Below the pieces are notes generated by a model. That model was not told the DNA's origin. It searched no databases and saw only the letters and a program-made list of their open reading frames with translations. Below are positions 1-7,709 of a DNA stretch of 18,801 nucleotides, piece after piece (positions within the stretch are counted from its first letter, which is position 1; each line of letters starts with the position of its first letter). A program made the translations under genes and the position numbers. The stretch lies in contig JADHWT010000009.1 of the NCBI GenBank assembly GCA_016783345.1, positions 1 to 18,801 on the forward strand. Reading direction: 5' to 3'. The DNA comes from Candidatus Omnitrophota bacterium (GTDB lineage Bacteria > NPL-UPA2 > BS750m-G34).

Positions 1-1030
1 TATGTGTTGCTCCCCGTATCTTTGCCTTAGGAGAAGTAGTAATAATCTCTGTATGGAAGCATTGGGCAATGGATGGCAGAGACTGCATGAGACACTGGAC
101 ATCCACAACCATTGCCTCAACTGCCCCGGTAATGATTGCAAGCTCCTGCTGGAGCATATTCCCGGCAATAGGGATTCCGTGCCGCATCAATATCTCATTC
201 GCGGTGCAGCAAATACCCGCGATATTAATTCCTTTAGCGCCTTTCTCTTTTGCAAAATTTAAGAGTTCCTTATCATTCGCGGCGATAACAATCATCTCCG
301 AGAGAAGCGGTTCATGGCCGTGAACGACAATATTTACCTCATCTTCTTTTAATACCCCGAGATTCGCTTTTCCAATAACCGGGACAGGCGTGCCGAACAA
401 AATATCCTGAAGTTCCGTCGCTATCATTGAGCCGCCCCATCCATCGGCTAAGGCGCAGCGGGTTCCCTGAAGCATGAGGTTTTCATAGTCCATATCCACG
501 CCCATGGTTGTCCGGTGCATGATTTCAACTATCTCTCTGTCTATCCCTCGAGGGACAACACCGGATTTCTTCCATATTTCCTGCCTTTTCAAAGGCGCGC
601 GTTTTATGAAACGGAGCTCACCTTCCTGTTTTCCAAACTCAGCCATCGCAACGCGTCCGACATCTTTGGCTACTTCTTCAATACTCCTGGTTCCGGTCTC
701 TACGCCAAGATCCATAGCCACCTGCAAAAGTTTCTTCTTGTCCTTTATTGTGTAACCCGGGACCTTTCCCTCTGCAGTAGCTAAAAATACTTCCGCGACT
801 GCCCTGCCGTGGTCAGAATGGGCAGCAGTACCTGCAGCTATCATCCTGAGAAAATTTCTGGCAGCAATGGTCTCAACTGTCGCCCCGCACACGCCGAATT
901 CTGACCTTTTACTAATTCTGCACGGCCCCATAGCGCAGATCCTGCAGCAGACGCCGGTAGACCCGAATTTACACTGGGGTGATTGAGTAGCCAGTCTATC
1001 CCACGCAGTATCTATTTTATTTGAAGTCAT
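1..1030 (-). CDS. cooS: Carbon monoxide dehydrogenase catalytic subunit, N-terminal 343 residues (3' end outside window)
   Basis: Ni-Fe-S CO dehydrogenase (CooS/AcsA), which interconverts CO2 and CO; beside corrinoid protein genes it probably feeds acetyl-CoA synthase. Translating the minus strand from 1030 gives an open frame to the window edge. Visible ligands: Cys20 and Cys28 (D-cluster at the dimer interface), Cys29, 32, 37 and 48 (B-cluster; GVCCRICAMGPCR then FGVCG), and C-cluster ligands His239 (VHGHEP), Cys274/275 and Cys313 (VDVQC). The ATG lies inside the last codons of acsD (14-nt overlap), with a strong Shine-Dalgarno AAAGGAGGG at 1036-1044, 5 nt away. The family is usually about 630-680 residues, so roughly half is present. 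No frameshift is seen in this part. Whether it is the monofunctional or the ACS-associated type cannot be told without the rest. Confidence 0.96.
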   Translation of the reverse strand, partial: MTSNKIDTAWDRLATQSPQCKFGSTGVCCRICAMGPCRISKRSEFGVCGATVETIAARNFLRMIAAGTAAHSDHGRAVAEVFLATAEGKVPGYTIKDKKKLLQVAMDLGVETGTRSIEEVAKDVGRVAMAEFGKQEGELRFIKRAPLKRQEIWKKSGVVPRGIDREIVEIMHRTTMGVDMDYENLMLQGTRCALADGWGGSMIATELQDILFGTPVPVIGKANLGVLKEDEVNIVVHGHEPLLSEMIVIAANDKELLNFAKEKGAKGINIAGICCTANEILMRHGIPIAGNMLQQELAIITGAVEAMVVDVQCLMQSLPSIAQCFHTEIITTSPKAKIRGATH

Positions 1031-1964
1031 CAAGACCCTCCTTTACAAGTTTCACTGCCTCAGGGTGCTGCATAACAAGGAGATCTGCTCCTGCTAAAAG
1101 CTGAGTCCATCCGGTTATCGCCTCGATAAATATTCCCCGGCGTTTCCTATCCCCCATTTTTGGATCATCTCCTTCTTCTATCTGAACCTCTTTCTTCTTC
1201 CACACGTCATGGGCAAAATTACAGATAACAGGGAACTGTAGTTTTTCGTCCTGCTGTACAAGGGCAGCTTGTTTCTGCCGTTCCATTACAGAGTAAGTGT
1301 ACTCCAGACCATAGCCTATCGTGCAGCCGCCGATATTTAAATCTATCATAATCTGTGCCTCAGGCACGCCCAGGTCAGTCAATAAGATATTCAACTGCTT
1401 GGCCAGATTTATATCAATAGGTGTGGAGGCGACAACAGTATGCCCATAGGCAAGCGCTGCCGCTCCTATCTTTTTGTAATTTTTATCAGTAGCCGGTCCC
1501 AGGATCACCTTTTTCCCCTGACAAATCTCCGCTACCTTTGGCAAGACTTCTGCATCCTTATCGTCATTTTCGCTCCCCCAGACAATTAATGGGACATCTA
1601 TTGCATCCGCTACCTTCTTGATTATCGGCATTACTTCATCGGCTCCCTTATTTAAACCATTTGGATCAGCGCTAAGAAGACGCAGACATATTAACTCTGC
1701 CCCATACTCACTGATACATTTCTTAGCCCATGCCACAGGGTCATCTATTACATCCTTAAAAATCTCAAGCAGAGTCTCTGACCACCCTTCCGGTTTACAG
1801 TCTATAACGTGCATGGCTATCCTTGGCTGATGAGGCATCTCCCCTTCAAAAAGATAAAACGGATAGGAGCTCTCCCCTCCGAATGTTACTGCCTTATCTC
1901 CCTGGCCGACCGTGATTTCCTTTATCTTCCCTGAATAAGTAATTTTTGGAATTTCAAATGCCAT
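1017..1964 (-). CDS. acsD: CO dehydrogenase/acetyl-CoA synthase corrinoid iron-sulfur protein, small (delta) subunit
   Basis: Small subunit of the corrinoid Fe-S protein (AcsD/CdhD), a TIM-barrel protein that with the large subunit AcsC presents cobalamin for methyl transfer to acetyl-CoA synthase. The 315-residue length fits the family (about 310-320). Recognisable stretches include EGEMPHQPRIAMHV near residue 45, AYGHTVVASTPIDINLAKQL around 175-195, DLNIGGCTIGYGLEYTYS around 210-230 and NFAHDVWKKKE near 250. The frame is open from a GTG at 1979 overlapping the cooC stop, but I prefer ATG 1964 because AAAGGAG at 1970-1976 sits 5 nt before it. It lies 11 nt after cooC and overlaps cooS by 14 nt, so the three are almost certainly co-translated. 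Genes for AcsC, AcsB and the methyltransferase are not in the window; they may lie beyond the left edge. Confidence 0.95.
   Translation of the reverse strand: MAFEIPKITYSGKIKEITVGQGDKAVTFGGESSYPFYLFEGEMPHQPRIAMHVIDCKPEGWSETLLEIFKDVIDDPVAWAKKCISEYGAELICLRLLSADPNGLNKGADEVMPIIKKVADAIDVPLIVWGSENDDKDAEVLPKVAEICQGKKVILGPATDKNYKKIGAAALAYGHTVVASTPIDINLAKQLNILLTDLGVPEAQIMIDLNIGGCTIGYGLEYTYSVMERQKQAALVQQDEKLQFPVICNFAHDVWKKKEVQIEEGDDPKMGDRKRRGIFIEAITGWTQLLAGADLLVMQHPEAVKLVKEGLDDFK
1036..1044 (-). promoter_or_regulatory. Shine-Dalgarno of cooS inside acsD
   Basis: AAAGGAGGG on the minus strand, 5 nt before the cooS ATG at 1030 and within the last codons of acsD. This supports translational coupling of the CO dehydrogenase subunit to the corrinoid protein. 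Confidence 0.8.
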
Positions 1965-1969
1965 TTTTT

Positions 1970-1976
1970 CTCCTTT
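1970..1976 (-). promoter_or_regulatory. Shine-Dalgarno that sets the acsD start
   Basis: AAAGGAG on the minus strand, 5 nt before ATG 1964. It favours that ATG over the GTG at 1979, which would put the ribosome site inside the coding sequence. Confidence 0.75.
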
Positions 1977-2710
1977 CACCCCTCTAATTTGTCTTTAATA
2001 TCTTTTAGCTCTTTCAAAACGGATTCGTCAACCTTATCCAGAAACGCTTTATTATAACAAATAAATCCTATAATTTCAATGCCTGTAAATTTTCCTTTTA
2101 TAAAATCTATATCCCTCCGGCCGGTTACTTTATTTCCGATTACTAAAATTTTCTTTATGCCTATTTCCCCGGCTAACTTGTTAATCCGAAAGGCAGTCTC
2201 AATACTCCTGCTCGTTGGTTCAACCACGATAAGTAAAATATCCACCCCGCTCGCCGTGCCCCTCCCGAGATGCTCAATCCCTGCCTCCATATCTATAATT
2301 ACTATGTCGTCGCGGGCAATTAAAAGATGGTTTAATAATGCCTTTAAAAATGTATTCTCCGGACAAAAACATCCGCTCCCGCCTTTTTTGCCCCCTCCCA
2401 TTCTTAAAAGTTTTATCCCCCCGCGCTCCACAAAAAACTTCTCCGGTATATCCTCGACCCTGGGGTTTAATTTAAAGAATCCGCCCGTAGTTCCCGGCCT
2501 TGCCCCGGTCCTCTCGTGGATTAATTCCTTCATATCTATAATTGCCTTGATTTTGTCCGGCTCGGAAAAACCCAGGGTAGCCCCTAAATTTGCATCGGGG
2601 TCTGCATCGATTGCTATTACCTTTTTCCCTTCTTTAGAAAAAAGTAATGCCAGTCCGGAAGCGATTGTTGTCTTTCCTACTCCGCCCTTACCGCTGAAAG
2701 CTATCTTCAC
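1976..2710 (-). CDS. cooC: CooC-type nickel-insertion ATPase for CO dehydrogenase
   Basis: SIMIBI-class P-loop ATPase of the CooC/AcsF family, which matures the Ni-Fe-S C-cluster of CO dehydrogenase (or the A-cluster of ACS). Visible motifs: deviant Walker A GKGGVGKTT at residues 8-16, switch I IDADPDANLGA near 34-44, the CxC metal site GCFCPEN near residue 115 that holds zinc or nickel at the dimer interface in the family, and switch II IIDMEAGIEHLGRGT near 140-155. Length 244 is normal (about 250). The start is GTG at 2710, which places the family-typical MKIAFSGKGG at the N terminus. The first 23 nt overlap the end of ftsB, and acsD follows 11 nt later. CooC and AcsF cannot be separated by eye. 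Confidence 0.94.
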   Translation of the reverse strand: MKIAFSGKGGVGKTTIASGLALLFSKEGKKVIAIDADPDANLGATLGFSEPDKIKAIIDMKELIHERTGARPGTTGGFFKLNPRVEDIPEKFFVERGGIKLLRMGGGKKGGSGCFCPENTFLKALLNHLLIARDDIVIIDMEAGIEHLGRGTASGVDILLIVVEPTSRSIETAFRINKLAGEIGIKKILVIGNKVTGRRDIDFIKGKFTGIEIIGFICYNKAFLDKVDESVLKELKDIKDKLEG

Positions 2711-2984
2711 TTTCTCTCTTCTCTATCTCATATATAACTTCGCCCTCTTTAGCATAGCCCAGTTCTTTTCGGGTTATTTCCTCAATATAAAGAGGATCGT
2801 TTTTTAATGCCCATATCTCTTTTTTCAATTTTAAATTCTCTTCGCTGAGTTCCTCATTTTTCTCGCGATACTCTTTAAATCTTTCATTGATCACTTCCCA
2901 GCGAAGATATCCCGGCAGAAAAATATATAAAAGCAGGGCTAACCCCAGAGCTACCCAAAAAAATCTTCTAGCCCTTATCTTCAT
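2688..2984 (-). CDS. ftsB: FtsB/DivIC-type septum formation initiator
   Basis: Small bitopic division protein of the FtsB/DivIC family (FtsL partner in the FtsQ/DivIB complex). From ATG 2984 the protein is 98 residues: a basic N terminus, one membrane helix (FFWVALGLALLLYIFLPG, roughly 8-26), a charged coiled coil with ENLKLKKEI around 45-65, and the family-typical tail YIEEITRKELGYAKEGEVIYEIE. Two upstream in-frame ATGs exist (3002 and 3017); I chose 2984 because it gives a normal length and has AGG about 8 nt upstream, but 3017 (109 residues) is possible. In many bacteria ftsB follows eno. Here eno ends at 8791, so an inserted island probably split the pair. The last seven codons overlap cooC. 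Confidence 0.88.
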   Translation of the reverse strand: MKIRARRFFWVALGLALLLYIFLPGYLRWEVINERFKEYREKNEELSEENLKLKKEIWALKNDPLYIEEITRKELGYAKEGEVIYEIEKRESEDSFQR

Positions 2985-3022
2985 TATTTTACCTATCCCC
3001 ATGCCTTTTATAACCATTACCT

Positions 3023-3055
3023 ATTTGCACCGCATTTGCACCGCATTTGCACCGC
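3023..3055. repeat. Three perfect tandem copies of an 11-bp unit at the island/ftsB border
   Basis: The unit ATTTGCACCGC occurs at 3023-3033, 3034-3044 and 3045-3055, followed by a partial ATT. It fills almost the whole 39-nt gap between the stop of the island's last gene (3057) and the earliest possible ftsB start (3017). On the transcribed strand the unit reads GCGGTGCAAAT. It is far too short and lacks spacers for CRISPR. It could be slippage, an insertion scar or a set of binding sites. Confidence 0.9.
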
Positions 3056-3056
3056 A

Positions 3057-4436
3057 TTATTTAAGGGCATAGTAAATAGCTCTTCCAATCCCTTTTCTAA
3101 CAATTATAGCTTCTGCTTTTAGTTTAGTAAGTTCCCTCAAAGCAGTATCACTGGATACATTTAAAAGCTTAGCACATCTGGAAGCGGTTATCTTCTTATT
3201 ACTCCTAAGATAGTCTATAATCTTCTCCTGTCTTTTACTAAACTCAGTGATTTTTTCATCTTCCATAAATTTATCTTTAGTGGAATAAATATTGACTAAG
3301 AAAGTATAATCATCTGATTTTATAACAGGTAATCGTGGTTTTAATGGATGTTCTTTATGCTCCTTAATTATCTTATTCCAACCCTCGCCAAGTTCTTCAA
3401 TATACTCTATCTTTGCTAATATTTTGGCTATAATAGGATTTCTTGAAGACTGCATTTCAGTTATATTTTTGGGTGTGATACCCTTAGGAAGTCCTCCTGG
3501 ATTATAGAATTCTATCCTATTGGAAAATATCTTTATTATTACTTTTGTACTAATATTAGAATAGTCCCTATGGCAAACACTATTTGTAATAAGTTCTCTT
3601 ATGGAAAACCATCCGTATTCAGGAATGTCTTCTCTCTGAACCCTATCTTTTCTTAACCGGGACATAACAGAAATATGTTCTTTTATGTATTCATCACAAT
3701 TATCTATCTGTTGAAAAAGATTGCCGGTGAATTCCTTATAATCCAGTCTTTTTATATCCACTTCTTCGCCTTTATATCTAGCTAATGCAATATAGGCATT
3801 CAGAAAAAATTTTTGAGTATCTTTTCCAAAGAGAAGTATACCTGCATTGGTAGGCTTGTTATATTTAATACATCCTAAAGAGCTTAGAATAGATTTTGGA
3901 TCGCTTGTTATTTTCTTTTCAGAAACTCGTTCGTATAGAGGTATAAACGTATTTTTCACAAAATCCCAGTCTATATCTCCAATCTTTGCTTCTAAACAAA
4001 TCTGCTTATCAAACTGCAGTTTTTCTCTATGTTTCTCTAAAATTAACCTCTCATATTCATCCTTACTCATCTTAAGGGTAGATTTGCCAACTCTCTTATA
4101 TGGCCGGCCAAAGGCTAATACTAAATGATCAGCAGATTCTTTTACATCTATGATGATTATCTCTTTCTCTTTATTCCTTAGTGTGGTAATCCCTGGATGA
4201 ACCTTGGGATCGGTATGTTGAGAAATTTGGTTAGTGAGATTTTCAATCGTCCCTTTTCCGATTTGAACGCCTGCTATTTTACCTGCCTTTGAAACACCGA
4301 TAAAAATCTTTCCGCCTTCAGTATTAGAAAAAGCAGAGATAGTGTTTATTGTCTCCTTTATCTCTGACAAAGACAGCTTCCATTCTACAATAGTAGACTC
4401 AGGAGGTATCTTTAAACTTTGCTTGCTTTTTTGCAT
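3057..4436 (-). CDS. AlbA_2 (Schlafen-like) protein with GHKL-type ATPase region and C-terminal winged helix
   Basis: A 459-residue protein of the 'ATP-binding, AlbA_2 DNA-binding domain' type (COG2865-like, often annotated RecG-related). The N-terminal 130 residues look like the AlbA_2/Schlafen core: ESTIVEWKLSL at 13-23 and SNTEGGKIFIGVSKAGKIAG around 37-56. The middle carries a HATPase_c_4-like segment with RELITNSVCHRDYS near 280-295, then FYNPGGLPKGITPKNI and a conserved SRNPIIAKIL. The last 60 residues resemble a helix-turn-helix (ITASRCAKLLNVSSDTALREL) ending in a basic wing. The start ATG is 6 nt after the 1086-residue gene, with AAGGA about 11 nt upstream. Third gene of the island operon. 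It may be a regulator or a nucleic-acid-binding component of the system; its biochemical activity is unknown. Confidence 0.85.
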   Translation of the reverse strand: MQKSKQSLKIPPESTIVEWKLSLSEIKETINTISAFSNTEGGKIFIGVSKAGKIAGVQIGKGTIENLTNQISQHTDPKVHPGITTLRNKEKEIIIIDVKESADHLVLAFGRPYKRVGKSTLKMSKDEYERLILEKHREKLQFDKQICLEAKIGDIDWDFVKNTFIPLYERVSEKKITSDPKSILSSLGCIKYNKPTNAGILLFGKDTQKFFLNAYIALARYKGEEVDIKRLDYKEFTGNLFQQIDNCDEYIKEHISVMSRLRKDRVQREDIPEYGWFSIRELITNSVCHRDYSNISTKVIIKIFSNRIEFYNPGGLPKGITPKNITEMQSSRNPIIAKILAKIEYIEELGEGWNKIIKEHKEHPLKPRLPVIKSDDYTFLVNIYSTKDKFMEDEKITEFSKRQEKIIDYLRSNKKITASRCAKLLNVSSDTALRELTKLKAEAIIVRKGIGRAIYYALK

Positions 4437-4442
4437 ATTTAT

Positions 4443-7400
4443 TTATTCCTTTTTATTAGCATCCTCATATACCCCCCTTAGGAATTCATAGCCTTTGCTG
4501 CCGTAGATGTTACATATCTTATCGGCATCGGTTTTGTTTCCTGAGTCATAAATTTTTTTAACGATTGATATTATATCCTCTTCTTTATATCGCGGCGTTG
4601 CCGCAGTCAGCATCTCTAAGAATATTTTACTAATAAATCCCATACTCTGTCCATCAAATTTATTGAGATATTCCACAAAAAAACCAGCATTAAAATTCTC
4701 TTCTACGCAAGGAGCTAAATCTAAAAGCCATTTTGAATTTTCTGAGTCAATGCTATCTAATATTACTGTTAATCTTGATAAATCTGAGAGCAATTTTTTA
4801 TAGTCATCTTTCAGATTACGTTTAATCATGTCCTTCTCTCTATAAATCCATCGCCAGAATTCTATAATTCTATCCCGCGCTTTTTTATCCCCTTCAGTTT
4901 CTTTCTCTGTATCAGATTTTTTAATTAAATTGCGGCTTTCAGACCAGAAGAAACTGACTATCTCTAATATCTGGGGGCATTTCCATTTATCAATAATTTT
5001 TTTAAAAAGACTATCTTCTCCTTCCAAAGATTCATCTCCTCTCAAATATCCAATCGTTATATGCTGGACAATGCCCTCTGCAGTGAGCTCCTTTCCGAAG
5101 TCACTTTCTATGGCTTTTATATAATGAGGCCGCATCAATTTATATAAATCCTGATATACTCTATGACCGGAAAGATAGCCTTCCATAAATGCCTGCCATT
5201 TAATGTTATCTCCTGGCAAATCTTTAAATTCTTTTATCTTTTTTTCAACCCATGTCTTATTCAGATACGCAAAATTAGGCATATACCACCCGAAGAAAGT
5301 ATATGCCTCAATAACTTCTTTTTGAAACAGATTTTCATACTTTCCTGGATTCCATTTAATCTCTTCTTTCTTAACACCTTTTTTATCTTCAACGCGCGCC
5401 TTACGAAGAGACAATAATATTATAGCAATTATTACTCTGCCATAAGAAGTATTTAAAGAATATGTTGCAAAATCCCTGGGTGGTTTTTGGACTCCAACTA
5501 CCGGCAGTTTTTCTATCGCCTTATCAAGAATTTCTTCAGCCTGGCGAAAATATTCCTTATCTGCAGCAAATGCCCATGAATCATTCCTCGTGCCTTCCTG
5601 GATTAAATCGGCTGCAACATTAATAATCGAAAGGTGCGTGTCTCTCCAATCTTCATCCTGCGATTTTTTAGCGTCCTCCCAAAAACCGGGTTCATTAAAA
5701 TATCCTTTTACAAACTTAAATAATTTCCCCCAATCAAAAGTTTTTTTCTCTTTCCAGACATCTTCAAGTCCGTAAAGAATAGTATAGGCATAATGGTAAT
5801 TTACCTTTAAGAAAGGGTCTAAATCTTCAACAAATTTATCAGGCTTTTCTTTAACTGCTGCCTTTAAAACCTCAGCCAGACCGCCTGCAGTAGGTCCTTT
5901 CCATTTATCTTTAGTTTTAAATTCATGAAGGTACTTAGCTAATTCCCTATTGCTCATTTTTAAAATATCTTCTTTGCTCACAGGAGAAGGCCCTTCTCCT
6001 GTCCGAACTGAAACTCTTCCTTCATCCGGAGGTTCAATTTCTTTGATTTTAGTAATGTCCTTTTGTTTTTCAAAAAGTGGCGCAAAATAAGAGTCTTTTA
6101 CCATTGCCAAATACCATTTTTGTTTCCAATAGGCAATATAATGTTCCTGTTTTTCATCCGGTTTCCACCGAGGGCCTCTGCTAATTAAAACTTTTATTTT
6201 TTCTTTCTCATCCGGTTCAAACTGAGCAACATTTTGCTGCAATAATTTGTATAGTTCTACCTCGTAATCTGATTCATCAAAAGTTTCCGGATTCCTTTTA
6301 AGAAATCCCCAGAATAAATCCTTATATTTATTCCACTCATCGTTTACAACGAAAAGCACCATGCGCCTAAAAAGAGGAAAATAATATTCTTTTCCCATAA
6401 ATTTATCAAGAATAGCCATACCTGTTTCGGTATTAGATTTGCATTTAGCTATTAAAACATCCCTTAAAATAAAAGTAAGCAGTTCCTTCGCCTCGTGAAT
6501 ACCAACATCAGGCCCTGAAGAAAGAGATTTAAACCAGATATAAGAATAGTCACTGTGAAGCTGCATATATAAACTACGTATTTTCTTATCTAAATTTACA
6601 TCTGCCGATTCACTTAAAAAAAATACTTTATCATTCTTTGATATTTCTTCCCTTAGCCTTTGAATAAATTTCTCCTCAATATGAATATCAGGTGCTGGAA
6701 ATTTGTGTAATAAATCGCCGCTGACACCCAAAACTCCAAAATACTTGTCTTCGGGTTTCAGGGCATCTATCTCATCTTTTCTTAATAATTCTATTGAAAC
6801 CTCAAAATTGAAATCTTCAACGCGCTTTGCCGATATGCGATACGTAGCCTCGCTTAGTTCAATCAAAACTTGATGCTCTTGACCTTCCTTGTTAAAAATT
6901 CTCTTTAGTTTGTTTGCTATATCATAGATTACGTTCTCACTGCACAGCTCTCCTATCTTCCGGGCATTTTTCTTAAAAGACTCTATTAACCAATAAGAAT
7001 CCACTACTGTTTTCGGTTCTTTTCTGTTTTCAGATAGACCAGCCTTTGGTGGAACTTCTTCTTCAAAAAACTCTTCTTTTATATCAGTGATAACCTTGAT
7101 TATCTGTTCGGCAATATCAATATCGTCTTTTTCATCTGTAAGGAATTTCGGCAATAATTTAGTTGCTGTATCGGTGGAAGGCAGCATATTATCAAATTTA
7201 GAAGTAATCCACTCCTTAATCCAATCCTTCCCAATTCTAATCTTATGCTCTTTTAGATACTTAACTATTTTATCATTTGGAATATTAATGAGAATTTTAA
7301 CAAAATACCACCACGTGCGGTAATTATCTAATTTTCTATTATTTTCAATATGATACTGGGTAACATTGTTAATTATATTCAGCAATTCATCTGCATATTT

Positions 7401-7703
7401 CTCGTTTCCTTTTACAGCAACTTGCTGAGATACTTTTTCTAAATATAATAATACATTCCATTCTAGAGCTATAAAACGACCTTTCTGTTCTGCTAGTTCT
7501 GGAGAAGGAGCCTTATCGGGAGAGAAATATCCGTTGTCTTTCAACGGATAAAAGAAATCGACAATTTGAATATTTTTAAAAAAGTAGCGTTCGCAGGATT
7601 TATCACTCTTTATAATACGAAGCAATTTCCCCGTAGAATCCTTCGAAGGTTTTTGAAGAATTAAGGTGTCTATTTGCTTTGTAATTCTGTAAAACTCTTC
7701 CAT
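4443..7703 (-). CDS. Large helical protein of unknown function, putative sensor partner of the SIR2 protein
   Basis: A 1086-residue soluble protein in which I recognise no named domain. It is rich in Lys, Glu, Trp and Tyr and appears almost wholly alpha-helical, with repeated W/Y-containing helices (NYRTWWYFVKILINIP near 128-143; YTFFGWYMPNFAYLNKTW near 815; EGYLSGHRVYQDLYKLMRPHY near 850-870). I see no membrane helix, signal peptide or Walker A motif. A charged low-complexity linker lies near 215-235 and another near 575-600 (EPPDEGRVSVRTGEGPSPVS). The style recalls the long helical sensor arms of large SIR2- or STAND-type defence proteins, but that is from memory and unverified. It starts 6 nt after the SIR2 stop without a clear Shine-Dalgarno, suggesting coupled translation. 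AT-rich codon use contrasts with flanking housekeeping genes. Confidence 0.8.
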   Translation of the reverse strand: MEEFYRITKQIDTLILQKPSKDSTGKLLRIIKSDKSCERYFFKNIQIVDFFYPLKDNGYFSPDKAPSPELAEQKGRFIALEWNVLLYLEKVSQQVAVKGNEKYADELLNIINNVTQYHIENNRKLDNYRTWWYFVKILINIPNDKIVKYLKEHKIRIGKDWIKEWITSKFDNMLPSTDTATKLLPKFLTDEKDDIDIAEQIIKVITDIKEEFFEEEVPPKAGLSENRKEPKTVVDSYWLIESFKKNARKIGELCSENVIYDIANKLKRIFNKEGQEHQVLIELSEATYRISAKRVEDFNFEVSIELLRKDEIDALKPEDKYFGVLGVSGDLLHKFPAPDIHIEEKFIQRLREEISKNDKVFFLSESADVNLDKKIRSLYMQLHSDYSYIWFKSLSSGPDVGIHEAKELLTFILRDVLIAKCKSNTETGMAILDKFMGKEYYFPLFRRMVLFVVNDEWNKYKDLFWGFLKRNPETFDESDYEVELYKLLQQNVAQFEPDEKEKIKVLISRGPRWKPDEKQEHYIAYWKQKWYLAMVKDSYFAPLFEKQKDITKIKEIEPPDEGRVSVRTGEGPSPVSKEDILKMSNRELAKYLHEFKTKDKWKGPTAGGLAEVLKAAVKEKPDKFVEDLDPFLKVNYHYAYTILYGLEDVWKEKKTFDWGKLFKFVKGYFNEPGFWEDAKKSQDEDWRDTHLSIINVAADLIQEGTRNDSWAFAADKEYFRQAEEILDKAIEKLPVVGVQKPPRDFATYSLNTSYGRVIIAIILLSLRKARVEDKKGVKKEEIKWNPGKYENLFQKEVIEAYTFFGWYMPNFAYLNKTWVEKKIKEFKDLPGDNIKWQAFMEGYLSGHRVYQDLYKLMRPHYIKAIESDFGKELTAEGIVQHITIGYLRGDESLEGEDSLFKKIIDKWKCPQILEIVSFFWSESRNLIKKSDTEKETEGDKKARDRIIEFWRWIYREKDMIKRNLKDDYKKLLSDLSRLTVILDSIDSENSKWLLDLAPCVEENFNAGFFVEYLNKFDGQSMGFISKIFLEMLTAATPRYKEEDIISIVKKIYDSGNKTDADKICNIYGSKGYEFLRGVYEDANKKE

Positions 7704-7709
7704 TTATAT

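Noticed and set aside
2079..2807. Plus-strand open frame of 242 codons
   Set aside because: It is antisense to cooC and ftsB, whose motifs are unmistakable. The translation is Pro/Ser/Ile-rich without domain character, so it is a shadow.
3023..3055. Short direct repeats as a possible CRISPR array
   Set aside because: The units are 11 bp and contiguous, with no spacers and no cas genes.
4443..7703. Walker A motif in the large protein (segment KDSTGKLL)
   Set aside because: It lacks the GxxxxGK[S/T] spacing and the surrounding beta-strand/loop pattern.
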